Assembly: GCA_934661105.1 (NCBI GenBank)
Contig: CAKUIV010000037.1
Coordinates: forward strand, 1 to 15,181
Reading direction: 5' to 3'
Length of the DNA stretch: 15,181 bases
Source of the DNA: an uncultured Ellagibacter sp.
GTDB lineage: Bacteria; Actinomycetota; Coriobacteriia; Coriobacteriales; Eggerthellaceae
Each line of letters opens with the position of its first letter. The first letter of the stretch is position 1. A program made the translations under genes and the position numbers. Shown here one piece after another: positions 1 through 6,884 of this stretch. The notes beneath the pieces are model-generated. The model saw only the letters and a list, made by a program, of their open reading frames with translations. It made no database searches and was not told where the DNA came from.

Positions 1-1113
1 GTCGACCGTGAGCGAGGTTTCCGCATGGAAGGCATCATCGCCCGCAGACACCGTGAACTCGCCGCCCGCAAGAGACATTTCCAAGTCGGAATGGAACGCA
101 TCATCCGCACAGACCACATTGAACGTGCCGCCCGTGACGCCGATGTAGGTTTTCGCCTGCACCGCGTCATCGCCTGCGTCGACCGAGAAAGCGCCGCCTG
201 CGATGCTCACGAAGCCCTTCGTTGCCTTCGTGTCCTTGTTCGACTTGATGCCATCGCCGCCTGCGACCAGGTAAAACGTTCCGTCGGCGATCTTCACGCT
301 GTCATGACCGCGGAGGCAATCCTCAACCGCCGTCACATTAAGGGTGCCGCCCGTGACGACCAGGTCGTCTTTAGAGCAGATGCCGTGACGGTAGCTCGCC
401 GTCACGCTGAGCGTGCCCGTTCCGTTAATGGTCAAGTCGCAACGACTGAAAAGCGTCGCATACGGCTCGTCGGAATCCTCTTCGAGCACATAGCCGTCGC
501 CATCGGAAAGCGCGTTGTCGGTGCCGTCGGCCAAGGTGACGAAGCACGTGTCGGCGTTCTTCGCATATACGGCCGGCCCGTTGTCGTTATGGATGGAAGC
601 GCCTGCAAACACGATCTGCACCTTCGCATCGTCAGACGCGTCAACCACGAGCTGCCCGCTCGCAAGCTCCCCCGAAACGATATACGTTCCCTCTTGAGAG
701 ATCGTCACTGTGGAACCGTCGACCGAAACACCCGAGCCTTCAACGCTCGCCGACGAACCCGAAAGCGCGATGCGCGTTGCCGACGATTCGTCATAGCTTG
801 CGTCCATGTCGCGCTTCGAGTAGTCGAGATCGAGGTTGGCAACGTCGAAGGCGGCCGCAACATCTTCGAAGGAGGATTCCTCGGATGAAGACGCGGCGGC
901 ATCGACGGTCGAATCCGAGGAAATCCCCGCAACGGCGCACCCTCCCATTCCCATAAGCGCAAGAGCGAGCGCGAGGGTGACGCAAACCGCCGAGCGACGG
1001 GGCTGTGCCCGCAAAGCGAGTTCCGCAGCGAAGCGAGGATTGTTTGAGCGACTGGGCATAGCCTCGCCGCTCGGCTCGGCAACGTCCTTCTCGCTGATCG
1101 TTCTTCTTCTCAT
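1..1113 (-). CDS. Lipoprotein with beta-helix-like repeats (DUF4353-type carbohydrate-binding domain protein), C-terminus cut by window edge
   Basis: The frame is open from the ATG at 1113-1111 to the window edge (371 codons); the C-terminus lies outside. Residues 1-40 are basic and polar, 43-58 are hydrophobic, and Met-Gly-Gly-Cys with Cys59 is a plausible lipobox, so I expect a membrane-anchored exported lipoprotein. A Ser/Glu-rich linker (about 64-82) follows. From about residue 125 there are repeats of roughly 20-25 residues of the type 'GGxFxVxAGDDAxxA' (for example VTGGTFNV, AGDDAVQA, AGDDAFHA), typical of right-handed beta-helix proteins annotated as DUF4353 or 'carbohydrate-binding domain-containing'. 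The start lies 2 nt after the DUF4956 stop (TAGGGATG), with AAGGGG inside the upstream gene as ribosome site, so translation is probably coupled. The ligand is unknown. Family assignment rests on repeat style and on the neighbours, which often occur with such proteins. The n-region before the lipobox is unusually long; a start at Met19 is possible. Confidence 0.8.
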   Translation of the reverse strand, partial: MRRRTISEKDVAEPSGEAMPSRSNNPRFAAELALRAQPRRSAVCVTLALALALMGMGGCAVAGISSDSTVDAAASSSEESSFEDVAAAFDVANLDLDYSKRDMDASYDESSATRIALSGSSASVEGSGVSVDGSTVTISQEGTYIVSGELASGQLVVDASDDAKVQIVFAGASIHNDNGPAVYAKNADTCFVTLADGTDNALSDGDGYVLEEDSDEPYATLFSRCDLTINGTGTLSVTASYRHGICSKDDLVVTGGTLNVTAVEDCLRGHDSVKIADGTFYLVAGGDGIKSNKDTKATKGFVSIAGGAFSVDAGDDAVQAKTYIGVTGGTFNVVCADDAFHSDLEMSLAGGEFTVSAGDDAFHAETSLTVD

Positions 1114-1115
1114 CC

Positions 1116-1814
1116 CTACAGCACCCCTTGAGGTTTGAGCTCGCATTTCCCGAGCGTCACTTTCAGGTTCCCGTTCAGGCAACGCACTTCGTCTATCAGG
1201 CGTTTCTCAAGCCCAGGCTCGCGAAGGCGCAACGTGTACTCCAACGTGTACAGACTGCCCATGTTGGACGTCGCGACCTCGGTGAGCTCATACTCGGCGG
1301 CAAAGCGGTCGAGCACCTCGTCGAACACGCCGTCGAATTCCAAGTCCTCGGGAATAACGATCTTGAGCGTCTTCTCCGCCTCGCGCGGACGACCCAAGGG
1401 CGAGACGACATACGCGATGTTCACGACGGCGATGATCGCGGTGAACAGCACGGCCAGACCGAGGAAGCCCATGCCCGTGGCAAGGCCGACCGCCATCGCC
1501 AGAAACACGCTGCCGATATCCTTCGCGCTGCCGGGAATCGAGCGGAAGCGCACCAGGTTGAACACGCCCATAACGGCGATGCCTGCGCCTAAATTTCCGT
1601 TGACCAGGGTAATCACCATTTGCACGATGAGCGGCAAAAGCGCCAGCGTCACCACGAAGTTCTTCGAGTACTTGTGGCGGAACATATACACCCCGGCGAT
1701 CACCAAACCAAGGACGATCGACACGACGGAGCACAACAGGAAGCTCGTCGCCGAAACGGACGAGACGAGCGAGTCGGCGGTTCCGAACACCGACGAGAAC
1801 ATGAGGTCAGACAT
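1116..1814 (-). CDS. DUF4956 domain membrane protein
   Basis: This 232-residue protein has several hydrophobic segments (about 20-44, 52-74, 77-90 and 103-136) followed by a soluble C-terminal domain (about 145-232) with acidic and basic residues. The segment around residues 82-100, containing FNLVRFRSIPGSAKDI, is the recognisable core of DUF4956, a family of unknown function regularly encoded beside VTC-domain proteins. The start ATG is preceded by GAAAGGG at a 7-nt spacing. It is the middle gene of a three-gene operon: 52 nt after the VTC-domain gene and 2 nt before the lipoprotein gene. By analogy with eukaryotic VTC complexes, where a polymerase domain works with membrane segments, it may anchor or form a channel for the neighbouring polymerase; this is inference from context. 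No broken reading frame was seen. Confidence 0.88.
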   Translation of the reverse strand: MSDLMFSSVFGTADSLVSSVSATSFLLCSVVSIVLGLVIAGVYMFRHKYSKNFVVTLALLPLIVQMVITLVNGNLGAGIAVMGVFNLVRFRSIPGSAKDIGSVFLAMAVGLATGMGFLGLAVLFTAIIAVVNIAYVVSPLGRPREAEKTLKIVIPEDLEFDGVFDEVLDRFAAEYELTEVATSNMGSLYTLEYTLRLREPGLEKRLIDEVRCLNGNLKVTLGKCELKPQGVL

Positions 1815-1866
1815 GGACGAACCCTTTCTTTACCAGGCGAAACAGAATGAAAGCGAGCGATAGCCT

Positions 1867-2691
1867 CTAGGAGGCCTTGCGCATGCTCGCTCGATAAGCG
1901 GCTCCGTACTTGGAAAACGACGACGGGTACGCCTCGCACGCATCGAGCGCATGGGAAAGCCAGAGCGGGAACGGGCCCGCGCACTTCACTTCCATGATCG
2001 CCTGCCCGGCGTCCAAAAGCGGGCGCGGACGCCCGAACCCCGCAGGCGGACGACGATGCGCCGCCGACATGAGGCGTTCTTCCTCGAACAGATCCCGATA
2101 CGACACGTTCGCGTCGAACGTGATGCGAAGCGTCGAGGGCACCTCGGGGTCCTCGCTTTCCCCGCCGCCGGAAACGATCGGGGCGTATGCGACGCGGTCG
2201 CAAAGCGTCACCATCGACGCGCGCAAAGGCGCCCATCGCTCCTTGAAAGCATCGATCTCCCGTGCGATCTGCATGCTGCGCGGCGAGGTCGATGCAGCGG
2301 CGAGCAGCGGGTCGAGAAGCGGATACGCCTCGCACGCTTCCTCGTAGGCAAGGCCGCCCATATACGCACGAGCCGCAGCGTACGAGCAGCCGACCCGACG
2401 TTTGTAGACGATGCCCTGGTACTTCTTCTTCAGTTCCACGAACACCTGGTCTTCCTCCGCGGGGAACCCGTAGCTGCGCACGCGAAGCTTCTCCTTGTAC
2501 GTCGGTTTGTCAAGCGAGCGCTCGATCAGCAGGCGTTCCGGCGTGTCGAAGTAGCGGCTCACGACGTTCGTCGTGCCGTACGCATCGGGCGCCATACGGC
2601 CGCAAAGCGCGTTCACCATCGCATCGCGCTGATCTGAGCTCAGCACGTACTTCACTTCCTTGCGTTCGAAGACATCTTGATAGCCCATCAT
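1867..2691 (-). CDS. VTC-domain protein, probable polyphosphate polymerase
   Basis: VTC domains belong to the triphosphate tunnel metalloenzymes; in yeast Vtc4 this domain makes polyphosphate from ATP. The hallmarks are visible in order: RKEVKYVL near the N-terminus, SRYFDT, the basic strand KEKLRVRSYG, VFVELKKKYQGIVYKRR, RITFDANVSYR, IMEVKC, and FSKYGAAY at the end. The alternating Lys/Arg and Glu residues fit a phosphate-lined tunnel with acidic metal ligands. It is soluble and about 274 residues long, as expected for bacterial single-domain members. I place the start at the ATG at 2691 because AGGAG lies 7 nt upstream of it; an in-frame ATG at 2706 has no ribosome site, and the next ATG at 2688 is also possible. 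It is first in an operon with DUF4956 and an exported lipoprotein, which hints at polymer synthesis at the membrane. Catalysis is inferred from the family and was not tested for this branch. Confidence 0.88.
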   Translation of the reverse strand: MMGYQDVFERKEVKYVLSSDQRDAMVNALCGRMAPDAYGTTNVVSRYFDTPERLLIERSLDKPTYKEKLRVRSYGFPAEEDQVFVELKKKYQGIVYKRRVGCSYAAARAYMGGLAYEEACEAYPLLDPLLAAASTSPRSMQIAREIDAFKERWAPLRASMVTLCDRVAYAPIVSGGGESEDPEVPSTLRITFDANVSYRDLFEEERLMSAAHRRPPAGFGRPRPLLDAGQAIMEVKCAGPFPLWLSHALDACEAYPSSFSKYGAAYRASMRKAS

Positions 2692-2806
2692 GATCGAACT
2701 CCTCATCTGCGGTTAAGCGTCGTTTTCAGGGTCGGAGGGCGCAACGGGTAAAGGAAAGGGAAGGAGGATGCGCCCTCAACGACGCAACCCATGCTACGAA
2801 GCGCCG

Positions 2807-2854
2807 CTGAAAGAACCCTGAAAGGCGTCTTCGCCCTTTCAGGTTCTTTTCAGG
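2807..2854. promoter_or_regulatory. Convergent pairs of 11-bp-spaced CTGAAAG/TTTCAGG repeats, candidate OmpR-family operator
   Basis: CTGAAAG occurs at 2807-2813 and again at 2818-2824, exactly 11 bp apart. Its complement-type motif TTTCAGG occurs at 2837-2843 and 2848-2854, also 11 bp apart. A further single TTTCAGG lies at 2724-2730. Direct repeats with about one helical turn spacing are the usual binding pattern of OmpR/PhoB-type regulators, and such a regulator gene starts at 3046. The two pairs also form a long imperfect hairpin (loop TCTT at 2828-2831, three single-base bulges), so an RNA structure is an alternative reading. The site lies between the divergent polyphosphate operon and the two-component operon and could serve either or both. 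Confidence 0.5.
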
Positions 2855-2877
2855 AACGTGCCCGACAATGAGATCAC

Positions 2878-2940
2878 GGTCGCGGTGCTCTTAGAACCAC
2901 GATCCCCAGCGCGGTAGCGCCGCGACCCTTGCCTTTTTTT
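2878..2940 (+). terminator. Terminator-like structure upstream of the response regulator
   Basis: GGTCGCGG (2878-2885) pairs perfectly with CCGCGACC (2920-2927), and a run of seven T follows at 2934-2940. An alternative smaller hairpin CGCGG-TAGCG-CCGCG (2910-2924) competes with it. The order stem then U-run fits Rho-independent termination on the plus strand, but no plus-strand protein gene ends here. It could end a small RNA or act in the leader of the downstream operon. The 34-nt loop and the 6-nt gap before the T run make it imperfect. Confidence 0.35.
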
Positions 2941-2955
2941 CGAGGCAGATTCCCC

Positions 2956-2979
2956 AAACGCCTCCTTGCGAGGCGTTTT
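2956..2979 (+). terminator. Compact terminator-like hairpin in the leader of the two-component operon
   Basis: AAACGCCTC (2956-2964), loop CTTGC, and GAGGCGTTT (2970-2978) form a perfect 9-bp stem that runs into TTTT on the plus strand. It lies 67 nt before the response regulator start. In this position it would either stop transcription from further upstream, shielding the regulator gene, or act as an attenuator if the promoter lies upstream of it. Confidence 0.5.
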
Positions 2980-3045
2980 CCCTATACAGACCGTGCTAGT
3001 ATTCCAACGAATCAACGCCGGCAACCGAGGCGAAAGAAGGACGCT

Positions 3046-3723
3046 GTGCAGATTCTCGTAGTAGAAGACGACGTGCGGCTTGCCCAGGCGCTTTGTCGAA
3101 TCCTCGAAGAGGGAGGCTATGGCGCCGATGCCGTCCACGACGGGCAATCGGGGCTCGACTACGCGAAAAGCGGCATCTACGACGTGGTCATCCTCGACGT
3201 GATGCTCCCGAAGATGAACGGGTTCACCGTAGTGGCCGAGCTGCGCCGCGCGGGCGTGGGCACACCGGTCTTGCTCCTCACCGCGAAAGACGCCGTCCCC
3301 GACAAGATCAACGGCCTCGATTCGGGAGCCGACGACTACATGACCAAGCCGTTCTCCCCCGCCGAGCTCATGGCGCATCTGCGCGCGCTCACCCGCCGCC
3401 AGGGAGACGTGATCTTCGAGTCGCTCACCGCAGGCGACCTGTCGCTTAACCTGGAAAGCCACGATTTGGCCTGCAAGGACCAGTCGATCCACCTCAGCTA
3501 CAAGGAATTCTCGCTCGCGCGGGTGCTCATGGCGAACGCCGGCCAGACGATCTCGAAGACGACGCTCATCGAGAAAGTCTGGGGGCTCGAGGCGGCCGCC
3601 GACGAGAACAACGTGGAAGCCTACGTATCGTTTCTTCGCAAGAAGATGAAATTCCTCGGCTCCTCGTCGTCCATCGAAACGCTGCGCGGCGCAGGATACC
3701 GTTTCGCCGCCGACGCCGCGTAA
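3046..3723 (+). CDS. OmpR/PhoB-family DNA-binding response regulator
   Basis: This 225-residue cytoplasmic regulator has a receiver domain (about 1-115) and a winged-helix DNA-binding domain (about 130-222). The receiver shows the acidic pocket Asp8-Asp9, phosphoacceptor Asp51 in VILDVMLP, Thr79 in LLLTAKD, and Lys101 in MTKPF. The C-terminal half contains LSYKEFSLARVLM, TTLIEKVWG, an 'ENNVEAYVSFLRKK' recognition-helix region, and the terminal wing ETLRGAGYRF, all typical of the OmpR class. I chose the GTG start at 3046 because AGAAGG lies 5 nt upstream and the receiver begins at once (MQILVVEDD); the longer open frame from 2929 adds 39 residues unlike any receiver. The histidine kinase follows after 23 nt, so they form one operon. 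Its targets are unknown; the 11-bp-spaced repeats at 2807-2854 are the obvious candidate, which would make it autoregulatory and possibly a regulator of the divergent polyphosphate operon. Confidence 0.95.
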   Translation: MQILVVEDDVRLAQALCRILEEGGYGADAVHDGQSGLDYAKSGIYDVVILDVMLPKMNGFTVVAELRRAGVGTPVLLLTAKDAVPDKINGLDSGADDYMTKPFSPAELMAHLRALTRRQGDVIFESLTAGDLSLNLESHDLACKDQSIHLSYKEFSLARVLMANAGQTISKTTLIEKVWGLEAAADENNVEAYVSFLRKKMKFLGSSSSIETLRGAGYRFAADAA

Positions 3724-3746
3724 CGGCGCCAGAACGAGGAACGCCC

Positions 3747-5078
3747 ATGCTGAAAAAGCTCCGCATCAAGTTCATCGCGCTCAATATGGTCACCGTAGCG
3801 CTCGTGCTCGTCGTGGTTTTCTCCGCAATCTGCGCGATCAGCCACCAGCAGAACGTGAACGCGGTGTACGAGGCGCTCGGCAACGCGCTGTCCTTCACCG
3901 AGGCGAAAGATCGCACCGCCCAACCGACGCCGAATGGCCAAACGTCCCCTTCCGCGGACGAAAATACGCAGGCGCGACAGGAGGAAAGCAGCCAGCAGGG
4001 AACGCCTCCGCAAATCGGCGGCAAGCCGGCAGGCAGCGGTCCGCATGTCCCCATCGCCATCTACTCGGTCGAAAGCGACGGATCGTACACCCTCTCGTCT
4101 GCTGAGGCATCCGCATCCATCGCCGACGACGTGCTCGCCGAGGCGTCGGACATGCTCAAAGACACGCCCGACGGCAGCGGGGAGCTCGAAGCGCTCGGGC
4201 TGTTCTACGAGAAAAGAACCTCGGACGCAGGACAGGTTCACCTTGCGTTCGCCGACGTAAGCGCCGCAAGCGGCTGGCAGACGCTTGCCCTCACGCTTGC
4301 AGGCGTCGGAGTCGCAGCCCTTGCCGTGTTCTTCGTGATCAGCGTCTTCTTCTCACGCTGGGCCTTGCGCCCGGTGAAGCAGGCATGGGACCAGCAGCGG
4401 CAATTCGTCGCCGACGCGTCGCACGAGCTGAAAACCCCGCTCACGGTGATCCTCGCGAACACGTCGATTCTCATGGCGCATCCCGAGCGGACCGTGGCAA
4501 GTCAAAGCCAGTGGGTGGAAAGCACCCAGGCCGAGGGTACGCGCATGCAGGGACTCGTTGCCGACCTGCTCCTCCTCGCACGCATCGACGCGGAGGAGAC
4601 CGACATCGTGAAGCCGAAGCCGACCGAACGCATCGACTTCTCGAAACTCGTCGAAGGCGAGCTTCTGCAGTTCGAATCCGTCGCATTCGAGCGAAACATC
4701 GCCCTCGACGGCAACGTCGACGAGGGCGCGATGGTCGTCGGCAACGCGGAGCGGCTACGGCGCCTCGCCACGACGCTCCTCGACAACGCCTGCAAGTACG
4801 CCGACGAGGGCGGCACCGTTTCGGCAAGCCTCGCCCGCCGCGGGAACTTCGCCGTGCTTGCCGTCTACAACTCGGGATCGGTCATCTCGAAGGAAGATCT
4901 GCCCCACGTGTTCGACCGCTTCTACCGCGCTGACAAAGCACGCACGAGCGGCACAGGCGGCTACGGGCTGGGGCTTTCCATCGCCCGCGAGGTAGCGGAA
5001 GAGCACGGCGGCACCATCTCCGCATCAAGTTCGCCCGAGGCGGGCACGCTTTTCACCGCGAAGATTCCCCTTGCATAA
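3747..5078 (+). CDS. Membrane sensor histidine kinase
   Basis: This 443-residue kinase is the likely partner of the response regulator 23 nt upstream. It has a first membrane segment (about 9-32), an extracytoplasmic region (about 33-177) with a Gln/Ser/Pro-rich stretch at 53-100, and a second membrane segment (about 180-202). The catalytic core follows: the H-box ASHELKTPLTVI with phosphoacceptor His226, the N-box LLDNACKYADEGG with Asn347, the F-box DLPHVFDRFYRADKAR (about 385-399), and the G-box GGYGLGLSIA (404-413). There is little room for a separate HAMP domain between TM2 and the H-box; only about 18 residues lie there. GAGGA stands 6 nt before the ATG. The sensor region matches no sensor fold I recognise, so the signal is unknown. 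The low-complexity part looks like a linker and not a ligand pocket. A strong palindrome follows the stop. Confidence 0.95.
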   Translation: MLKKLRIKFIALNMVTVALVLVVVFSAICAISHQQNVNAVYEALGNALSFTEAKDRTAQPTPNGQTSPSADENTQARQEESSQQGTPPQIGGKPAGSGPHVPIAIYSVESDGSYTLSSAEASASIADDVLAEASDMLKDTPDGSGELEALGLFYEKRTSDAGQVHLAFADVSAASGWQTLALTLAGVGVAALAVFFVISVFFSRWALRPVKQAWDQQRQFVADASHELKTPLTVILANTSILMAHPERTVASQSQWVESTQAEGTRMQGLVADLLLLARIDAEETDIVKPKPTERIDFSKLVEGELLQFESVAFERNIALDGNVDEGAMVVGNAERLRRLATTLLDNACKYADEGGTVSASLARRGNFAVLAVYNSGSVISKEDLPHVFDRFYRADKARTSGTGGYGLGLSIAREVAEEHGGTISASSSPEAGTLFTAKIPLA

Positions 5079-5082
5079 ACGA

Positions 5083-5124
5083 GAAGCGGCCCTGCAGCCT
5101 CGTTCGAGGCAGCAGGGCCGCTTC
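5083..5124. terminator. Long palindrome between convergent genes, probable bidirectional terminator
   Basis: GAAGCGGCCCTGC (5083-5095) pairs with GCAGGGCCGCTTC (5112-5124), and inside it GCCTCG pairs with CGAGGC around a TT centre, with a single A/A mismatch. The 42-bp structure begins 4 nt after the histidine kinase stop and lies 23 nt from the stop of the convergent symporter gene. There is no clear T run on either strand, so termination may depend on stem strength or on Rho. Confidence 0.7.
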
Positions 5125-5147
5125 CACGCGCGCGGGCTTCGGGGCGC

Positions 5148-6593
5148 TTACCCCGCAAGCCCCAGCCATACGGCGAACTTCGGGGCATAGCCCATCACGA
5201 AGATGACGATGATGAGCGCAGGAATCCCGTACTTCAACCACAGGCGGGCACGCGCCGGGAAACGCACGCCTTCGCCAGCGTCAGCCTCAGCGAGAAAGTT
5301 GTCCCAGCCCCAGCCCTTGCGCGTCGTGCAGAATAGCACGAAGAAGAGGCTGCCGAGCGGGAGCATGTTATTCGACACGACGAAGTCCTCAATCGACTGG
5401 ATATCGCCGATAGCGGGGATCGTCACGTCCGAAAGCACGTTGAAGCCAAGCGCGCACGGCAACGACAAGACAAGCACAAGGACGGCCGTGATAAGCGCGG
5501 CGCGCCGGCGCGACATGCTCCACTTGTCGATCGTCCAGCTGATGAGGTTCTCGAAAACGGCGATCACCGTCGAGAGCGCGGCGAAGCTCATGAACACGAA
5601 GAACAGCGCGCCCCACACATTGCCCAAAGGCATCTGCCCGAACACCATCGGCAGCGTCACGAACACAAGAGACGGTCCCTGATCAGGGCTTACGCCGTAC
5701 GCGAAACAAGCGGGGAAGATGATGAGCCCTGCCAGGATGGCGACCACGGTGTTGAGCGCGGTCACCGAAACCGCCTCGCCTGTCAAACTGCGCTCCCGCC
5801 CGATATAGGACCCGAAGATCTCCATCGCGGCAATGCCGAGCGACAGCGAGAAGAACGCCTGCCCCATGGCCGCGTACACCGCGTCGCCGAAGGTCGCCCA
5901 TTGCTCGGCGGGCGTGGCACCCGCGAACAGGCGCGAGAAATCGGGCACGAGGTAAAAGGCGATTCCCTCGCTGGCGCCGGGCAGCGTCACCGCACGGATG
6001 CAGAGTGCGAGCATGACCACGAACAGCGTCGCCATCATCCACTTGGTAACGCGCTCGACGCCCTTCTGCAGCCCCATGCCGCACACGACGGCGCCGATCG
6101 CAACTGCGATCACCATCCACACGACAAGACCCGCCGGGTCGGCAAGCATTCCCGAGAACACGCTCGCCGTCGCCTGGGCGTCCGCCCCGTCGAACACGCC
6201 CGACGCCATCTTCGGCACGTAGGAAACCATCCAGCCGCACACGGTCGTGTAGAACATCATGAGCACCATGCAGCCGATGTAACCCCACCAGGAGAACCAG
6301 TGCCATTTGCGCGATGGTTGCAACTTGTCGAACGCCTGCGCCGCCGACTTCTGCGCCGCACGCCCGACCGCGAACTCCATCACCATGACGGGCAGTCCCA
6401 AAATAATAAGGAACACCAGGTAGAGCAAGACAAACGCCGCACCGCCGTATTCGCCGGTGATGTAGGGGAACCGCCATACGTTCCCCAGACCGATCGCGCA
6501 CCCAGCGCTGATGAGGATGAATCCCAAACGCGATGCGAAATGCTCGCGCGAAGGCGCCGCTGCGGATGCAGCGCCGGTGTTCTGTTCTGACAT
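5148..6593 (-). CDS. Sodium-dependent transporter of the neurotransmitter:sodium symporter (NSS/SNF) family
   Basis: This 481-residue membrane protein has the LeuT-type NSS signature. The first membrane segment holds GCAIGLGNVWRFPY (31-44), the unwound sodium- and substrate-binding stretch, and is followed by GGAAFVLLY (50-58) and GLPVMVMEFAVGR (66-78). Further hydrophobic segments run to the C-terminus, giving about 11-12 in total. FMSFAALSTVIAVFE matches the segment that supplies the second sodium site in LeuT-like proteins. Members import amino acids with sodium; the substrate (hydrophobic or aromatic amino acids, tryptophan, tyrosine and others) cannot be told from sequence alone. The start ATG at 6593 has only a weak ribosome site (GGGAAA, about 11 nt away). 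It is a single-gene unit: convergent with the histidine kinase and separated from the enolase-type gene by a terminator and about 290 nt. Confidence 0.94.
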   Translation of the reverse strand: MSEQNTGAASAAAPSREHFASRLGFILISAGCAIGLGNVWRFPYITGEYGGAAFVLLYLVFLIILGLPVMVMEFAVGRAAQKSAAQAFDKLQPSRKWHWFSWWGYIGCMVLMMFYTTVCGWMVSYVPKMASGVFDGADAQATASVFSGMLADPAGLVVWMVIAVAIGAVVCGMGLQKGVERVTKWMMATLFVVMLALCIRAVTLPGASEGIAFYLVPDFSRLFAGATPAEQWATFGDAVYAAMGQAFFSLSLGIAAMEIFGSYIGRERSLTGEAVSVTALNTVVAILAGLIIFPACFAYGVSPDQGPSLVFVTLPMVFGQMPLGNVWGALFFVFMSFAALSTVIAVFENLISWTIDKWSMSRRRAALITAVLVLVLSLPCALGFNVLSDVTIPAIGDIQSIEDFVVSNNMLPLGSLFFVLFCTTRKGWGWDNFLAEADAGEGVRFPARARLWLKYGIPALIIVIFVMGYAPKFAVWLGLAG

Positions 6594-6646
6594 AGTGTCT
6601 GTTTCCCTATCCTACTGCGGAGCGCCCCAATGCGCACCGACCGCTT

Positions 6647-6652
6647 ATTGTA
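6647..6652 (-). promoter_or_regulatory. Candidate -10 element for the NSS transporter gene
   Basis: On the minus strand TACAAT lies 53 nt upstream of the transporter ATG, a good sigma-70-type -10 match. The -35 match is weak (TTTACG, 20 nt upstream), so the assignment is tentative. It lies downstream of the terminator at 6830-6854, which fits a separate transcription unit. Confidence 0.35.
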
Positions 6653-6829
6653 GCGCAGGGCATGCCGCTTAACGTAAACGCTTCGTGCGCGCTTCGAGGG
6701 CGACGGCGGCGATAACGCCCGCGATGCCGACGATCGAGAAGCGAATCGCGCTCGGTTGCAGGTGCGTCAAGCGGCCGCATCGCCTCAGCAAGCGGACGAG
6801 CGCTTCGTCGGATTGCGATAGCGGGCGAG

Positions 6830-6854
6830 AAAAGGCCAGCCAAAAAGGCTGGCC
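6830..6854 (-). terminator. Rho-independent terminator of the OCD-MFS-kinase-enolase operon
   Basis: On the minus strand GGCCAGCC, loop TTTTT, and GGCTGGCC (6834-6854) form a perfect 8-bp GC-rich stem followed by TTTT (6830-6833). It lies 30 nt beyond the stop of the enolase-like gene and marks the end of the four-gene operon. Confidence 0.88.
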
Positions 6855-6884
6855 CGTGTCGGAAACGTCTCTCTGCCCGTTTCG

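Noticed and set aside
25..888. Long plus-strand open frame of 287 codons opposite the lipoprotein gene.
   Set aside because: Its translation is Arg/His/Val-rich without motifs, whereas the minus strand gives a lipobox and regular beta-helix repeats. It is a mirror frame of repeat-rich coding DNA.
2929..3045. In-frame upstream extension of the response regulator to an ATG at 2929.
   Set aside because: It would place 39 basic residues before the receiver domain and start inside a terminator-like structure; the GTG at 3046 has a good ribosome site and the canonical N-terminus.
6669..6884. The enolase-like frame stays open for 71 codons after its TAG stop and includes a hydrophobic stretch (FSIVGIAGVIAAVAL).
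   Set aside because: The frame crosses the strong terminator at 6830-6854, has no start codon with a ribosome site, and long chance frames are common in GC-rich DNA. Stop-codon readthrough or a gene remnant is not supported by anything else.
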